Made by a program: the position numbers and the translations under genes. Shown one piece after another: positions 8,379-16,070 of a stretch of DNA of 20,251 bases. This DNA comes from Planctomycetota bacterium (GTDB lineage Bacteria > Planctomycetota > Planctomycetia > Pirellulales > Thermoguttaceae). Each line of letters begins with the position of its first letter. The first letter of the stretch is position 1. The stretch spans positions 1 to 20,251 of the forward strand of contig JAHIKV010000227.1 of the NCBI GenBank assembly GCA_018897395.1, given 5' to 3'. The notes below the pieces were generated by a model that worked only from the letters and a program-made list of their open reading frames with translations, was not told the origin of the DNA and did not search any database.

Positions 8379-9401
8379 TTACCGTCCCACCGCCGCGGCG
8401 CGGGCATTTGCTCGAACCCGCTGCTTTACACGAGGATGGCGAACTTGGCTGGGGCTGTCGGTCCGCATGTACGGCCGGTCGGATTTGACGGCCAGACACA
8501 TGGTAATCAACTTCATCGGTTCGTGTTCGCAGACGGCAATCCGCCACCCGGCCTTTTCGATCTCCGCCGCCAATTCCTCCATGCCGCGGAGCCGCATTTG
8601 CCAGTGCAATCCCCGCTCCACGAATCTCACGCGGTCGTGGAAGTCGGTGTGGCTGATAACGAGATTGCCTTCGGGGCGAGTACAGGCAAGAACGGCCGTC
8701 AACATCCGCGCTAGGGTATCGTTGCCGCGCAGTCCGAGGTCCATGTACTCGGCGATGCCGTGGCAGACGGCAATTCCGACCCCGTCGAAGGGGACGTCGA
8801 ACCGACGTCGGGCGGCGTCGAGGACCGCCTGCAAGTCGTTTTTCTCGGCAACGTCGCCGGTGAAGACGAAGCCCCGTCCCGCCAGTCCGTGCCGTTGCAT
8901 GACCTGTCGGTTCTCTTCGACGGCTTTTTCGTCTTTGTCCACCGAGCAATAGTAGACGTTGCGCCTCGGCGAGCGGGCGAGGGCGCTCGCTTCGATGTTC
9001 CCGTCTCCGCCGCCGAGGGCCAGCACGAGGATCGGCAAGTCGGCCGGCTGGTTTTTCAGGCACACGTCGAGCATTCGTTCGGCGATCGAACGGCGGTTTC
9101 TGGCGGCCTTGGCCGCGGGAGACTGCATGAGCACCCGGTTGAGGACGTCGCCGCGGCGTTGGGGATCGTTGAATTCGTACATCGCGCGAAGGACTCGGTA
9201 TGACCCGCCTTCCATGTCGACGCACAGCCTTTGCGCCAATTCACCCCGGCTCATGGCGAATATCCGCGTCGCCGCGCGCGGAAAAGTATTCAGCAACGTG
9301 CCGACCACGTACCTGTTGATGGCGCGACTTAACCACGAGCCAACCTCCAGGGGCCGACCCACGGAATACTGCTTGTCCCAGAATTCAAGTACAGGATTCA
9401 T
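8379..9401 (-). CDS. Class I SAM-dependent methyltransferase, coupled to hydrolase gene
   Basis: A 340-residue protein. The SAM-binding motif I is LALGGGDGNIEA, followed by an acidic motif II region (CSVDKDEKAVEEN) and later GIAVCHGIAEYMDLG and GNLVISHTDF, all fitting a Rossmann-fold methyltransferase. The long N-terminal helical part (FWDKQYSVGRPLEVGSWL onward) and overall pattern recall the PF12147 (Methyltransf_20) group, in which some proteins are fused to an alpha/beta hydrolase. Here the hydrolase is a separate gene directly upstream; the start ATG (9399-9401) overlaps its stop by 4 bp (ATGA), implying translational coupling. The substrate is unknown. The last 30 or so residues (after CLAVKSDRPY) are basic and look unlike a conserved core, perhaps from a lost stop codon. 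The methyltransferase call is firm, the family name less so. Confidence 0.85.
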   Translation of the reverse strand: MNPVLEFWDKQYSVGRPLEVGSWLSRAINRYVVGTLLNTFPRAATRIFAMSRGELAQRLCVDMEGGSYRVLRAMYEFNDPQRRGDVLNRVLMQSPAAKAARNRRSIAERMLDVCLKNQPADLPILVLALGGGDGNIEASALARSPRRNVYYCSVDKDEKAVEENRQVMQRHGLAGRGFVFTGDVAEKNDLQAVLDAARRRFDVPFDGVGIAVCHGIAEYMDLGLRGNDTLARMLTAVLACTRPEGNLVISHTDFHDRVRFVERGLHWQMRLRGMEELAAEIEKAGWRIAVCEHEPMKLITMCLAVKSDRPYMRTDSPSQVRHPRVKQRVRANARAAAVGR

Positions 9402-10378
9402 TGTAGCACACCCTGATAATGAGGGGCTTGATAAACGTGGTGGGGTGGAACGGGAGACGTATCAGCCCGTTCAAAGTCGTCACCAACGTATTCAATAACC
9501 GGATCGTGATCTGGTCCACGGCCATAATGGTCTACCTCGAATTCGCGAACTGCCGCATGCGGAACTACGGACAAGACGTAGTTTTTGTATGTCTCGCGGT
9601 CTGCGGGCGCACGAGCAAACAAAAGCTCATCTTGAAGTCCGATGTAAGCGGTACATGGTATCCACGGCGGAACATTCACTCCGTCAAGATAGTCGTCTTG
9701 GGAGAACTGCAACAGAGTCTGCCGTGTCTTGACGCGTTCATAATTAAGTTCTTCAAAGTAGTCTAATCCCACGCGAAGATCGGGCATCAACTCAGATAAG
9801 TATTCCCGCAAAGCTTGTCTGAACGCATATCCGTCGTAATCCAACACTTCCTCGGCAATTTCTGTCAATAGCGAGGGAGCGTCTAGTTCTCGACCAAGAT
9901 AGCGAGAAACAATTGGCGCGAAGTCCTCAATCCGCAGAATCTGATTCAGATGATACAGGCCCGAGATCGTGCTGATGGACCGCAGAAGATGGCTGCAACC
10001 TCCTTTTTTGAATTGGGCAAGTAACGGAATGGCGCCATAGCATGTCGCAAACCCATGCAAGGGAAGTCCGAGTTCATTGGCATAATTCGATGCCCAAATC
10101 AATGCATGGTGAGTGTCGACAATCGTCTTGTCGAGTTCAAATTTCCCGGTAGACTGAGGGTGGCCGCGGTACTCATAGCTGATAACGATCGCGCCTCGCC
10201 GCGAAAAATTCCGAAAGGTCATAAGTTGCTGTCCTGCCCCGGCACCCACCAGGGGCGCAAAAAACACGACGCGTTGCGGCTGCATCGGCAGCCTCGGCAT
10301 CAGCAGCTTCGCAAACAGCATCTCGTTACCTTCCGTGGGTATTGTGTGATCCTCGAACAGTCGCGACTTTGATCTCAT
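9398..10378 (-). CDS. Alpha/beta hydrolase with a probable Cys nucleophile
   Basis: A 326-residue protein with the alpha/beta hydrolase layout: FFAPLVGAGAGQQ, then SYEYRGHPQSTG, then the nucleophile elbow region GFATCYGAIP. The nucleophile position carries cysteine (C113) rather than serine, as in dienelactone-hydrolase-like enzymes. Likely partners are D250 in IGLQDELL and H284 in VDHYGRG. There is no signal peptide. The start chosen is ATG at 10378, with AAGGG 7 nt upstream. The reading frame stays open further upstream to 10591, but that stretch is arginine-rich and unlike the rest. The gene is translationally coupled to the methyltransferase, so the two products probably act on the same, perhaps lipid-like, molecule. 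Neither substrate nor reaction can be read from the sequence. Confidence 0.82.
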   Translation of the reverse strand: MRSKSRLFEDHTIPTEGNEMLFAKLLMPRLPMQPQRVVFFAPLVGAGAGQQLMTFRNFSRRGAIVISYEYRGHPQSTGKFELDKTIVDTHHALIWASNYANELGLPLHGFATCYGAIPLLAQFKKGGCSHLLRSISTISGLYHLNQILRIEDFAPIVSRYLGRELDAPSLLTEIAEEVLDYDGYAFRQALREYLSELMPDLRVGLDYFEELNYERVKTRQTLLQFSQDDYLDGVNVPPWIPCTAYIGLQDELLFARAPADRETYKNYVLSVVPHAAVREFEVDHYGRGPDHDPVIEYVGDDFERADTSPVPPHHVYQAPHYQGVLQ

Positions 10379-10757
10379 GGCGGGGCCCTTACAAGTCCTT
10401 GCTCGACGGAAAAGAGATTCAGGTAAGCCTTCCTCCATCCACTGCCATCCACTGATCCTAACGGTTGCCGACTCGCCACGCCAGTTTTTTCCGCGGGTCT
10501 CGGCTCGGTTTTTCATAATCGCGCGCCGCTTCTGCGGATGGGCGAAAGTCTTTCTTCTGCGCAAATGTTTTCGTCGAAAGAAGATAGGCATTTCCGCGAG
10601 CCGATGCCGACAATACCTGCATCAAGCGGCCGGCCGGAAGAAACCGAAAAACCGGAAAATCGGTTGTCGTTTAACAATTCAAGGCGTCGATATTGCCCGA
10701 AGGGCAGGATTGTCTCCTTGTAATCTTTACACAATCCAAACCGATCGGGAGGGAACC
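10379..10757. other. Divergent intergenic region (hydrolase / FadL-like gene)
   Basis: These 379 bp separate two genes read in opposite directions and should hold both promoters. Visible are a small perfect hairpin TGCCC GAA GGGCA (10694-10706), about 50 bp upstream of the FadL-like start, and an inverted repeat AACCGA/TCGGTT (10642-10665) around an AT-rich centre. No convincing sigma-70 pair was found. Open frames across it have no family features. Confidence 0.5.
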
Positions 10758-12101
10758 GTGATCAGACCGCTTGCCCCATTCGGACGCTTTGTTCTCGCGT
10801 CTATACTGGTGTTCACATTGGCGGCGGGGGTGTATGCACAAGGCATCGCCTTGAACGGCGCCGGGCCAATCAACAGGGCGATGGGGGGCGCGGCCACGGC
10901 GGCGCCGATCGATTCGATCGGCGCGGTCCTCTGGAACCCGGCCTCGATCAGCGGCCTGCCGAGTTCAGAAATCGCCTTCGGCCTGGAATTGCTGCTCCCC
11001 ACGGAAGAACTCTCGTCCTCGATCGCCCGCGGGGCGCTGGGCGGCGGAATGCCGCCGGTGGACATCGGCGGATCGACCGGCGGCGAGCCGGGAGTGGCCC
11101 CCATCCCGAGTATGGCTTGGGTGCATAAGAGCGACTGCTCCCGCTGGGCATACGGCATCGGCATGTTCGGGATCGCCGGATTCAGCCTGAACTATCCCGC
11201 CGACCTCAACAACCCGATACTCGTGCCGCAGAACAATCAGCCCGGCGGCCTGGGTGGTCTCGGACACGTATACGCCGACGCGCAATACTTCCAAATCGTG
11301 CCGACGATCTCCTACGACGTTACCGACAGGCTCTCAATCGGATTCGGCCCGACGATCACCCTGGCCCGACTGATGGCCGACCCCTTGAGTTTTGTCCCGC
11401 CCGACGACGGCGACGGCAGTCTGGTTGCTACGTATCCATCGGGATGCGCCACGCGCTATAGTTGGGGCGGCGGGTTCCAGGCGGGACTATACTACGCCGC
11501 AAACTGCCGCTGGCAGTACGGGTTTACCTTCAAGAGTCCGCAATGGTTCGAGCCTTTCCGCTACAACGCCAGCGACGAAGCCGGGTTGCCCCGGCTGGAA
11601 AAAGTCCACTTCGACTATCCCATGATCCTGTCGCTGGGGACCGCCTATAAGGGCTTCGAGAGGTGGTTGCTGGCCTGCGACGTGCGATACTTCGATTACC
11701 GCAACACGGCCGGATTCGGCGATGCGGCCGCCTACAGTCCCACCGGCGCGGTGACCGGCCTCGGCTGGCAGAGCGTCGTCTCGGTCCACTTAGGCGCCCA
11801 GTACCAGGCCGCGCGGCGGCTCATACTGCGGTTCGGATACCAGTACAACGATAATCCGATCGGCAGCGACGAGGCATTTTTCAACGTCGCTTCGCCGTTG
11901 ATTATCCAGCACGTAGCGTCCACGGGTTTGACTTATTCCATAACGGACCGGTTGAGCTTCTCGCTGGCCTACGTCCACGGGTTCGAGAACAGCGTCAGCG
12001 GTCCGTTCCAATTGCCGGCCGTTGGCGCGCTGGCCGGCACTTCCGTCACCAGCAAAATATCCGCCGACGCCCTGGTCGCCGGCGTTACCATGCGATACTA
12101 A
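10758..12101 (+). CDS. FadL/OMPP1/TodX-type outer-membrane transport protein
   Basis: A 447-residue outer-membrane beta-barrel predicted to pass hydrophobic molecules such as fatty acids or aromatics. The start is GTG at 10758 with a good GGAGG 5 nt upstream; the frame is open further upstream but without a signal peptide or motif. From this GTG a clean signal peptide follows (basic RPLAPFGR, hydrophobic core LASILVFTLAAG, cleavage after VYA). The mature N-terminus has the FadL signature: GAGPINRAMGGAATA, then AVLWNPASISGLPSSE. Alternating amphipathic strands rich in Gly, Tyr and Trp continue to the end, which closes with an aromatic residue (VTMRY), as expected of barrel proteins. It is divergent from the hydrolase-methyltransferase pair, which hints at a shared hydrophobic substrate. 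A family A repeat starts 39 bp after the stop. Confidence 0.9.
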   Translation: MIRPLAPFGRFVLASILVFTLAAGVYAQGIALNGAGPINRAMGGAATAAPIDSIGAVLWNPASISGLPSSEIAFGLELLLPTEELSSSIARGALGGGMPPVDIGGSTGGEPGVAPIPSMAWVHKSDCSRWAYGIGMFGIAGFSLNYPADLNNPILVPQNNQPGGLGGLGHVYADAQYFQIVPTISYDVTDRLSIGFGPTITLARLMADPLSFVPPDDGDGSLVATYPSGCATRYSWGGGFQAGLYYAANCRWQYGFTFKSPQWFEPFRYNASDEAGLPRLEKVHFDYPMILSLGTAYKGFERWLLACDVRYFDYRNTAGFGDAAAYSPTGAVTGLGWQSVVSVHLGAQYQAARRLILRFGYQYNDNPIGSDEAFFNVASPLIIQHVASTGLTYSITDRLSFSLAYVHGFENSVSGPFQLPAVGALAGTSVTSKISADALVAGVTMRY

Positions 12102-12140
12102 CCCGCATTTTCACCGTGCCGGGTAGATTGCATGATCGGT

Positions 12141-12224
12141 ATTTAGCCCCGGGTGAATACACCCGGGGCACAATGGGGCGTACTCAACCGCCTCTCCCCG
12201 CCGTGTATTCACGGCGGGCTAAAT
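12141..12224. repeat. REP/BIME-like double-hairpin element, family A copy 4 (inverted)
   Basis: The same element as 107-190 in the opposite orientation. The ends are ATTTAGC (12141-12147) and GCTAAAT (12218-12224); the hairpins are GCCCCGGGTG AATA CACCCGGGGC (12146-12169) and CCCGCCGTG TATT CACGGCGGG (12197-12218). Its minus-strand spacer GAGAGGCGGTTGAGTACGC matches copies 1 and 2. It lies between the convergent FadL-like gene and the secreted-protein gene and supplies the last codons and the TGA stop of the latter. It could act as a bidirectional transcript-end structure. Confidence 0.95.
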
Positions 12225-13099
12225 GAATTGGCCGGCCCCGTCACGATCCGCTCCGAGAAGCGGTTTACGTAGTGGATGCTGCTGGCGTCGCCGCGGAAGC
12301 CGACCACGTGCTTGTCGGTCTCCATCTGCTGACGCAGGACGCGGCCGGCGTCGATATCGAACCAGACCCGGCCCGCGCTCTCCCGCTGAATGAGCTGCGA
12401 CTCGATCGCCGGATCGGAGATCGGCGTGAGGATGTCGGTCGAGACGCGGATCACGGCCACTGAGGTTTTGACCTCTTCGAGCGTGAACTTCTGCACGGCC
12501 TTGATCCGCTTCACCCCGCCGCTGGGCAGCGGAATGTCGATGTTCTGAGGGATGGTCCACGTGTGGCCGACCGGCGCCGGCTTCTCGGGCAACGGGATAG
12601 TGATCCAGCCGTCGTGGTCCGGCGTTTGTTTATCGGGCGCGACCGACGGCCGCGGCTTTATGTCTCGTCGGCCGATGATATTGCCGCGGACGTCCATCGT
12701 GATCACGGACAGGGGCACGTCCACCGATTTCGCGGCGCTCTCGAAACCGGCCGGCGGCTTTTCGTCGGTGCGGCTATCGTAGCGGACCTCGCTGCGGCCG
12801 GTGAGATTCTGCCGCATATCGACCCACTCGACGCGGTGCTCGAAGGTGGCGGCGCCGTCCGGCCGCACCTCGGACACCCGCCACGCCTTCATCGAAATGC
12901 TCAGCGTCTCGGTGGTCTGAGTGGAGCCGGAAACCGTGGCCCGGACCTTCGAGCGGTGTTCCACCCGCCAGCGGATCGTCTCGCCGGGCTTGTACTGGTA
13001 GCGGAGCGTATATTTTTTCTCCGGCTCGCCGGCGAAGACGGCCAGCGCAAGGATCGTCGGCAACATCAGGACCGCCGCGGGGCACATAACACTCTTCAT
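12209..13099 (-). CDS. Secreted hypothetical protein (DUF6263-like)
   Basis: A 296-residue protein with an N-terminal signal peptide (MKSVMC, hydrophobic core AAVLMLPTILALAVFA, then GEPEKK), so it is probably exported. The mature part is beta-rich: YTLRYQYKPGETIRWRVEH, then TETLSISMKAWRVSEV and AATFEHRVEWVDMRQN. This pattern resembles DUF6263-type proteins of planctomycetes; the name is from memory and no function is known. The start at 13099 is chosen because it begins the signal peptide and has AAGGAAG just upstream. The C-terminal codons for SFSPP and the TGA stop come from the repeat at 12141-12224, so the natural end may have been replaced. It follows nadK on the same strand, separated by a short palindromic element. 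Confidence 0.75.
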   Translation of the reverse strand: MKSVMCPAAVLMLPTILALAVFAGEPEKKYTLRYQYKPGETIRWRVEHRSKVRATVSGSTQTTETLSISMKAWRVSEVRPDGAATFEHRVEWVDMRQNLTGRSEVRYDSRTDEKPPAGFESAAKSVDVPLSVITMDVRGNIIGRRDIKPRPSVAPDKQTPDHDGWITIPLPEKPAPVGHTWTIPQNIDIPLPSGGVKRIKAVQKFTLEEVKTSVAVIRVSTDILTPISDPAIESQLIQRESAGRVWFDIDAGRVLRQQMETDKHVVGFRGDASSIHYVNRFSERIVTGPANSFSPP

Positions 13100-13133
13100 A
13101 CTCGCTTCCTTTCGAGTGGACGTGTTCATGTTC

Positions 13134-13199
13134 CGTTTAGCCCCGGCGTCCACGCCGGGAATAAACTTCTTTTCGCCGCGTGGACGCGGCGGCTAAACG
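13134..13199. repeat. REP/BIME-like double-hairpin element, family B
   Basis: The ends CGTTTAGCC (13134-13142) and GGCTAAACG (13191-13199) are perfect inverted repeats. Inside are two hairpins: CCCGGCG TCCA CGCCGGG (13142-13159) and CGCCGCG TGGA CGCGGCG (13174-13191). The plan is the same as family A (TTTAGC tag, GC stem, complementary tetraloops) but stem and loop sequences differ. The nadK stop TAG (13193-13195, minus strand) is part of its right end. Confidence 0.93.
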
Positions 13200-14059
13200 T
13201 TGTTCAGTTTCAGTCGGCCGCCCCAGCCGAGCTTCTCCCGCAGGGAACGATAATACGTGTGGCCGGGATTGGCGACCAGCTTGAACCGGGGCGCGGCACG
13301 CTCGACGCGGACGCGGTCGCCCGGCTGCAACCGGCAGACCGCCCGGCCGTCGACCACAACGGAAGTCCCCTCGTTCGGCCGCTCGACCACCATCTCGTAC
13401 ACGCGGTCGGCCGAATCGACCACCGGGCGCATGGTAAGCGTGTGGGGATTCAGCGGCAGGACGACGAACGCCTGCAAGTCCTTTCGCAAGATCGGCCCGC
13501 CCGCCGACAGACAATGGGCGGTCGAACCGACCGGCGTGCCGACGATCAAACCGTCGCAACTGTAAGTGGTCACCAAATCCGAGTCAACGTAAAGATCGAC
13601 GTCGATCAGCGCGAACGGCGTGCCGGCGTGGACAACCGTTTCGTTCAGCCCCAGTTGCCGGAAGCGCGCTTCATTGCCGTGGGCGATCGAGCAATCGAAC
13701 ATCAGGTGCTCGACGACCTCCAACTTGCCGGCGGCGAAATCATTCAGCACGTCGGGCAACTCGGCGGAGGTCATGTTGGCCAGAAAACCAAGTTTCCCCA
13801 GGTTGACCGCCGCCACGGGGATCTGCCGATGACCCATCTGATGCGCAGAGCGGAGTATCGAGCCGTCGCCGCCAAGGACGATCGCCAGATCGGCCTCGAC
13901 TTCGGAGAGGTCCTCGGCGCCCGAGAAATCGTCGCGGACGATTTCGGCGTATTTCTCGATCGTCGGCCGCAGGCGTTTGGCCTCGTCGAGGACGTTGGGG
14001 CGTCCGGCGGCGCCGAGTAGGAATACTCGCAGGGGTTTGGATTTAGATTTATTGGTCAT
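13193..14059 (-). CDS. nadK: NAD kinase
   Basis: A 288-residue cytoplasmic enzyme that phosphorylates NAD to NADP. Family motifs are all present: VLGGDGSILRSA with GGDG at 63-66, NLGKLGFLA, LNETVVH (NE at 139-140) and CDGLIVGTPVGSTAHCLSAGGP. In the last motif the usual Tyr after GSTA is His, a minor variation. The start at ATG 14059 (MTNKSKSKPLRVFLLG) gives the usual family length. The frame is open to 14158, but the extra residues are translated from a palindromic repeat and are unlikely to be real. The gene lies downstream of dxs in a conserved-looking cluster from which tlyA, often found there, is absent. Its stop codon is supplied by the family B element. Confidence 0.95.
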   Translation of the reverse strand: MTNKSKSKPLRVFLLGAAGRPNVLDEAKRLRPTIEKYAEIVRDDFSGAEDLSEVEADLAIVLGGDGSILRSAHQMGHRQIPVAAVNLGKLGFLANMTSAELPDVLNDFAAGKLEVVEHLMFDCSIAHGNEARFRQLGLNETVVHAGTPFALIDVDLYVDSDLVTTYSCDGLIVGTPVGSTAHCLSAGGPILRKDLQAFVVLPLNPHTLTMRPVVDSADRVYEMVVERPNEGTSVVVDGRAVCRLQPGDRVRVERAAPRFKLVANPGHTYYRSLREKLGWGGRLKLNNV

Positions 14060-14084
14060 CGGTTCGGGCGCGACCACCGGTCGT

Positions 14085-14142
14085 ATTGTTGGGGTGGCAG
14101 TTGAACATTGTTGGGGTGGCAGTTGAACTGCCACCCCAACAT
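14085..14142. repeat. 22-bp direct repeat plus inverted copy in the dxs-nadK gap
   Basis: Two exact 22-bp direct repeats (14085-14106 and 14107-14128; core TTGGGGTGGCAGTTGAAC) are followed by an inverted copy. Arms 14109-14124 and 14126-14141 are perfectly complementary over 16 bp. The structure fills most of the 91 bp between the dxs stop and the nadK start and would form a strong hairpin in the polycistronic RNA just upstream of nadK. It is unrelated in sequence to the TTTAGC elements. Confidence 0.93.
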
Positions 14143-14150
14143 TGAGTGAA

Positions 14151-16070
14151 TTATGCACTAACGCGGCTTCCGCTTGCGGTTTCGCACGGTTGTCCGATCC
14201 AATTACGGCACGCCCGGACCATCCCGTCGGCGTCCAAGCCCAAGTCGGCGAGCAGTTCGTTGCGGCCGGCGTGTTCGATGAACCGATCGGGGACTCCGAG
14301 GCGACGGACGTGCGCGGTGTTTAGCCCGGCGTCGGCGGCTGCCTCGAGCACCGCGCCGCCGAAACCGCCCGTCAACGCGCCCTCCTCGACGGTGACGACC
14401 AACGGAGACTCCCGCACGGCGTGGAGGATCGCCGATGCGTCCAACGGCTTGACGAATCGGGCGTTGATCACGCCGAAATCGAGGTCTTCGTCCGCCAGCC
14501 GGGCGGCGGCCTCGACGCACGCGCCCAGCGGCGCGCCGCAGGCGATAAACGTCCCATCGTTGCCCCGTCGCAGCACCTCGGACTTCCCAAACTTGACGGG
14601 CTTCGCCGGCCGGTCGATAATTTCCGCGGGCGCCTTGGGATAGCGGATCGCCACGGGGCCGTCGTGTTGCAGCGCCCACTCGATCATCGGCGCGACGTCC
14701 CGTGCGTCGCCCGGCGCCATTACCGTCACGTTCGGCATCGGCCGCAAGTAGGTCAGGTCGAAGACGCCGTGGTGCGTCGGGCCGTCGGCGCCGACCAATC
14801 CGGCGCGGTCCAGCAGCAGCAGCACCGGCAGGTTTTGCAACGCCAGCTCCTGAAAAATCTGGTCGTAGCTCCGTTGGAGGAAGGTGCTGTAGATATCGAC
14901 GATCGGCCGCATTCCCGCCTTGGCCATGCCGGCGGCCAGCGCGACCGCGTGCGACTCGCAGATGCCGACGTCGAAAAACCGCTCGGGGAACTCGTCGCGG
15001 AGCGGTTCGAGCATGTTGCCCTGGCACATGGCGGCGGTGATCGCCGCGACCCGCCGGTCCGTGCGCATCCGCTCGAGCACCGCGTCGCGGACCAGCCGGG
15101 TATACGACGGCCGGCTGGCGGTTTTCTTCAGCGGCACGACCGAGCCGTTCTCGCGTTGGAATGGCGCGGGGGCGTGAAACGTCCTGGGGTCTTCGGCGGC
15201 GGGCGGAAAGCCGTGCCCCTTTTCCGTCACCACGTGCAGCAGCACCGGTCCCTGGAAATCGCGGACCATGCCCAGATACTTTTGCATCTGGCGGATGTTG
15301 TGGCCGTCGACCGGACCGATGTAGCGGAAGCCGAGGTCCTCGAAGAGCATCCCGCCCAACAAGCCGGCCTTGACGGCGTCCTTCATCTGCGTGAGAAACC
15401 GCTCGACCGGATCGCCGATCACCGGCACGCGGTTCAGCAGTTTTTGCACCTCGGTCTTCAAGCCGGTGTAGAACTGCGCCATCCGCAGCCGGTCGAGCGA
15501 CTTGGCCATCCCGCCCACTCGCGGACAGATCGACATCTTGTTGTCGTTCAGCACGACAATGAGGTTTTTCTTCAATCCTCCGGCGTGGTTCATCGCCTCG
15601 AAGATCATACCGCAGGTGAAAGCGCCGTCGCCGACCACGGCCACCACGTGGCGGCCGTCCTTGGGCTGGAGCAGGTCGTCGCCGCACTTCATCCCCAGCG
15701 CCGTGCCCACGCTGCATCCGGCGTGGCCGGTCATGAACAGGTCGAAATCGCTTTCGGTCGGGTTGGGGTAGCCCATCAGCCCCCCCTTCGCGCGCATCGT
15801 CTGAAACTCGTCGTACCGGCCCGTGACCATCTTGTGGGCGTAGACCTGATGGCCGGTGTCCCAGATCAACCTGTCGCGGGCAAAGTCGAACGTGGTGTGC
15901 AGGGCCAACGTCAATTCGACCACGCCCAGGTTCGAAGCGAAATGGGCCGTCCGGGTCGAGGCCAACCGGCAGAGCGCCTCGCGCATCTCGCCGGCCAATT
16001 GGACCAACTGTTGATGTGAAAGCCCCTTCAGGTCGGCCGGAGACTGGATTGTCGAAAGCAGCTTGTCCAT
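14151..16070 (-). CDS. dxs: 1-deoxy-D-xylulose-5-phosphate synthase
   Basis: A 639-residue thiamine-diphosphate enzyme that condenses pyruvate and glyceraldehyde 3-phosphate, the first step of the MEP isoprenoid pathway. Visible features are the substrate-region histidine in TAHFASNLGVVELT (H43), DTGHQVYAHKMVTGR, and the ThDP motif GDGAFTCGMIFEAMNHAG through VVLNDNKMSI (147-180). The pyrimidine-binding domain carries FDVGICESHAVALAAGMA, and the C-terminal domain has TVEEGALTGGFG. The length is normal for the family. The ATG overlaps the stop of the preceding prenyltransferase gene by one base (TGATG), so the two are translationally coupled. This supplies C5 units for the neighbouring diphosphate synthase. 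Confidence 0.98.
   Translation of the reverse strand: MDKLLSTIQSPADLKGLSHQQLVQLAGEMREALCRLASTRTAHFASNLGVVELTLALHTTFDFARDRLIWDTGHQVYAHKMVTGRYDEFQTMRAKGGLMGYPNPTESDFDLFMTGHAGCSVGTALGMKCGDDLLQPKDGRHVVAVVGDGAFTCGMIFEAMNHAGGLKKNLIVVLNDNKMSICPRVGGMAKSLDRLRMAQFYTGLKTEVQKLLNRVPVIGDPVERFLTQMKDAVKAGLLGGMLFEDLGFRYIGPVDGHNIRQMQKYLGMVRDFQGPVLLHVVTEKGHGFPPAAEDPRTFHAPAPFQRENGSVVPLKKTASRPSYTRLVRDAVLERMRTDRRVAAITAAMCQGNMLEPLRDEFPERFFDVGICESHAVALAAGMAKAGMRPIVDIYSTFLQRSYDQIFQELALQNLPVLLLLDRAGLVGADGPTHHGVFDLTYLRPMPNVTVMAPGDARDVAPMIEWALQHDGPVAIRYPKAPAEIIDRPAKPVKFGKSEVLRRGNDGTFIACGAPLGACVEAAARLADEDLDFGVINARFVKPLDASAILHAVRESPLVVTVEEGALTGGFGGAVLEAAADAGLNTAHVRRLGVPDRFIEHAGRNELLADLGLDADGMVRACRNWIGQPCETASGSRVSA

Noticed and set aside
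10379..10591. N-terminal extension of the hydrolase
   Set aside because: Arg/Lys-rich sequence unlike the hydrolase fold; ATG 10378 has a suitable ribosome binding site.
10377..10757. N-terminal extension of the FadL-like protein
   Set aside because: The signal peptide and Shine-Dalgarno place the start at the GTG at 10758; the upstream part has no matching features and would bury the signal peptide.
14060..14158. N-terminal extension of NAD kinase
   Set aside because: It would be translated from the palindromic repeat at 14085-14142, and the 14059 start gives normal family length.
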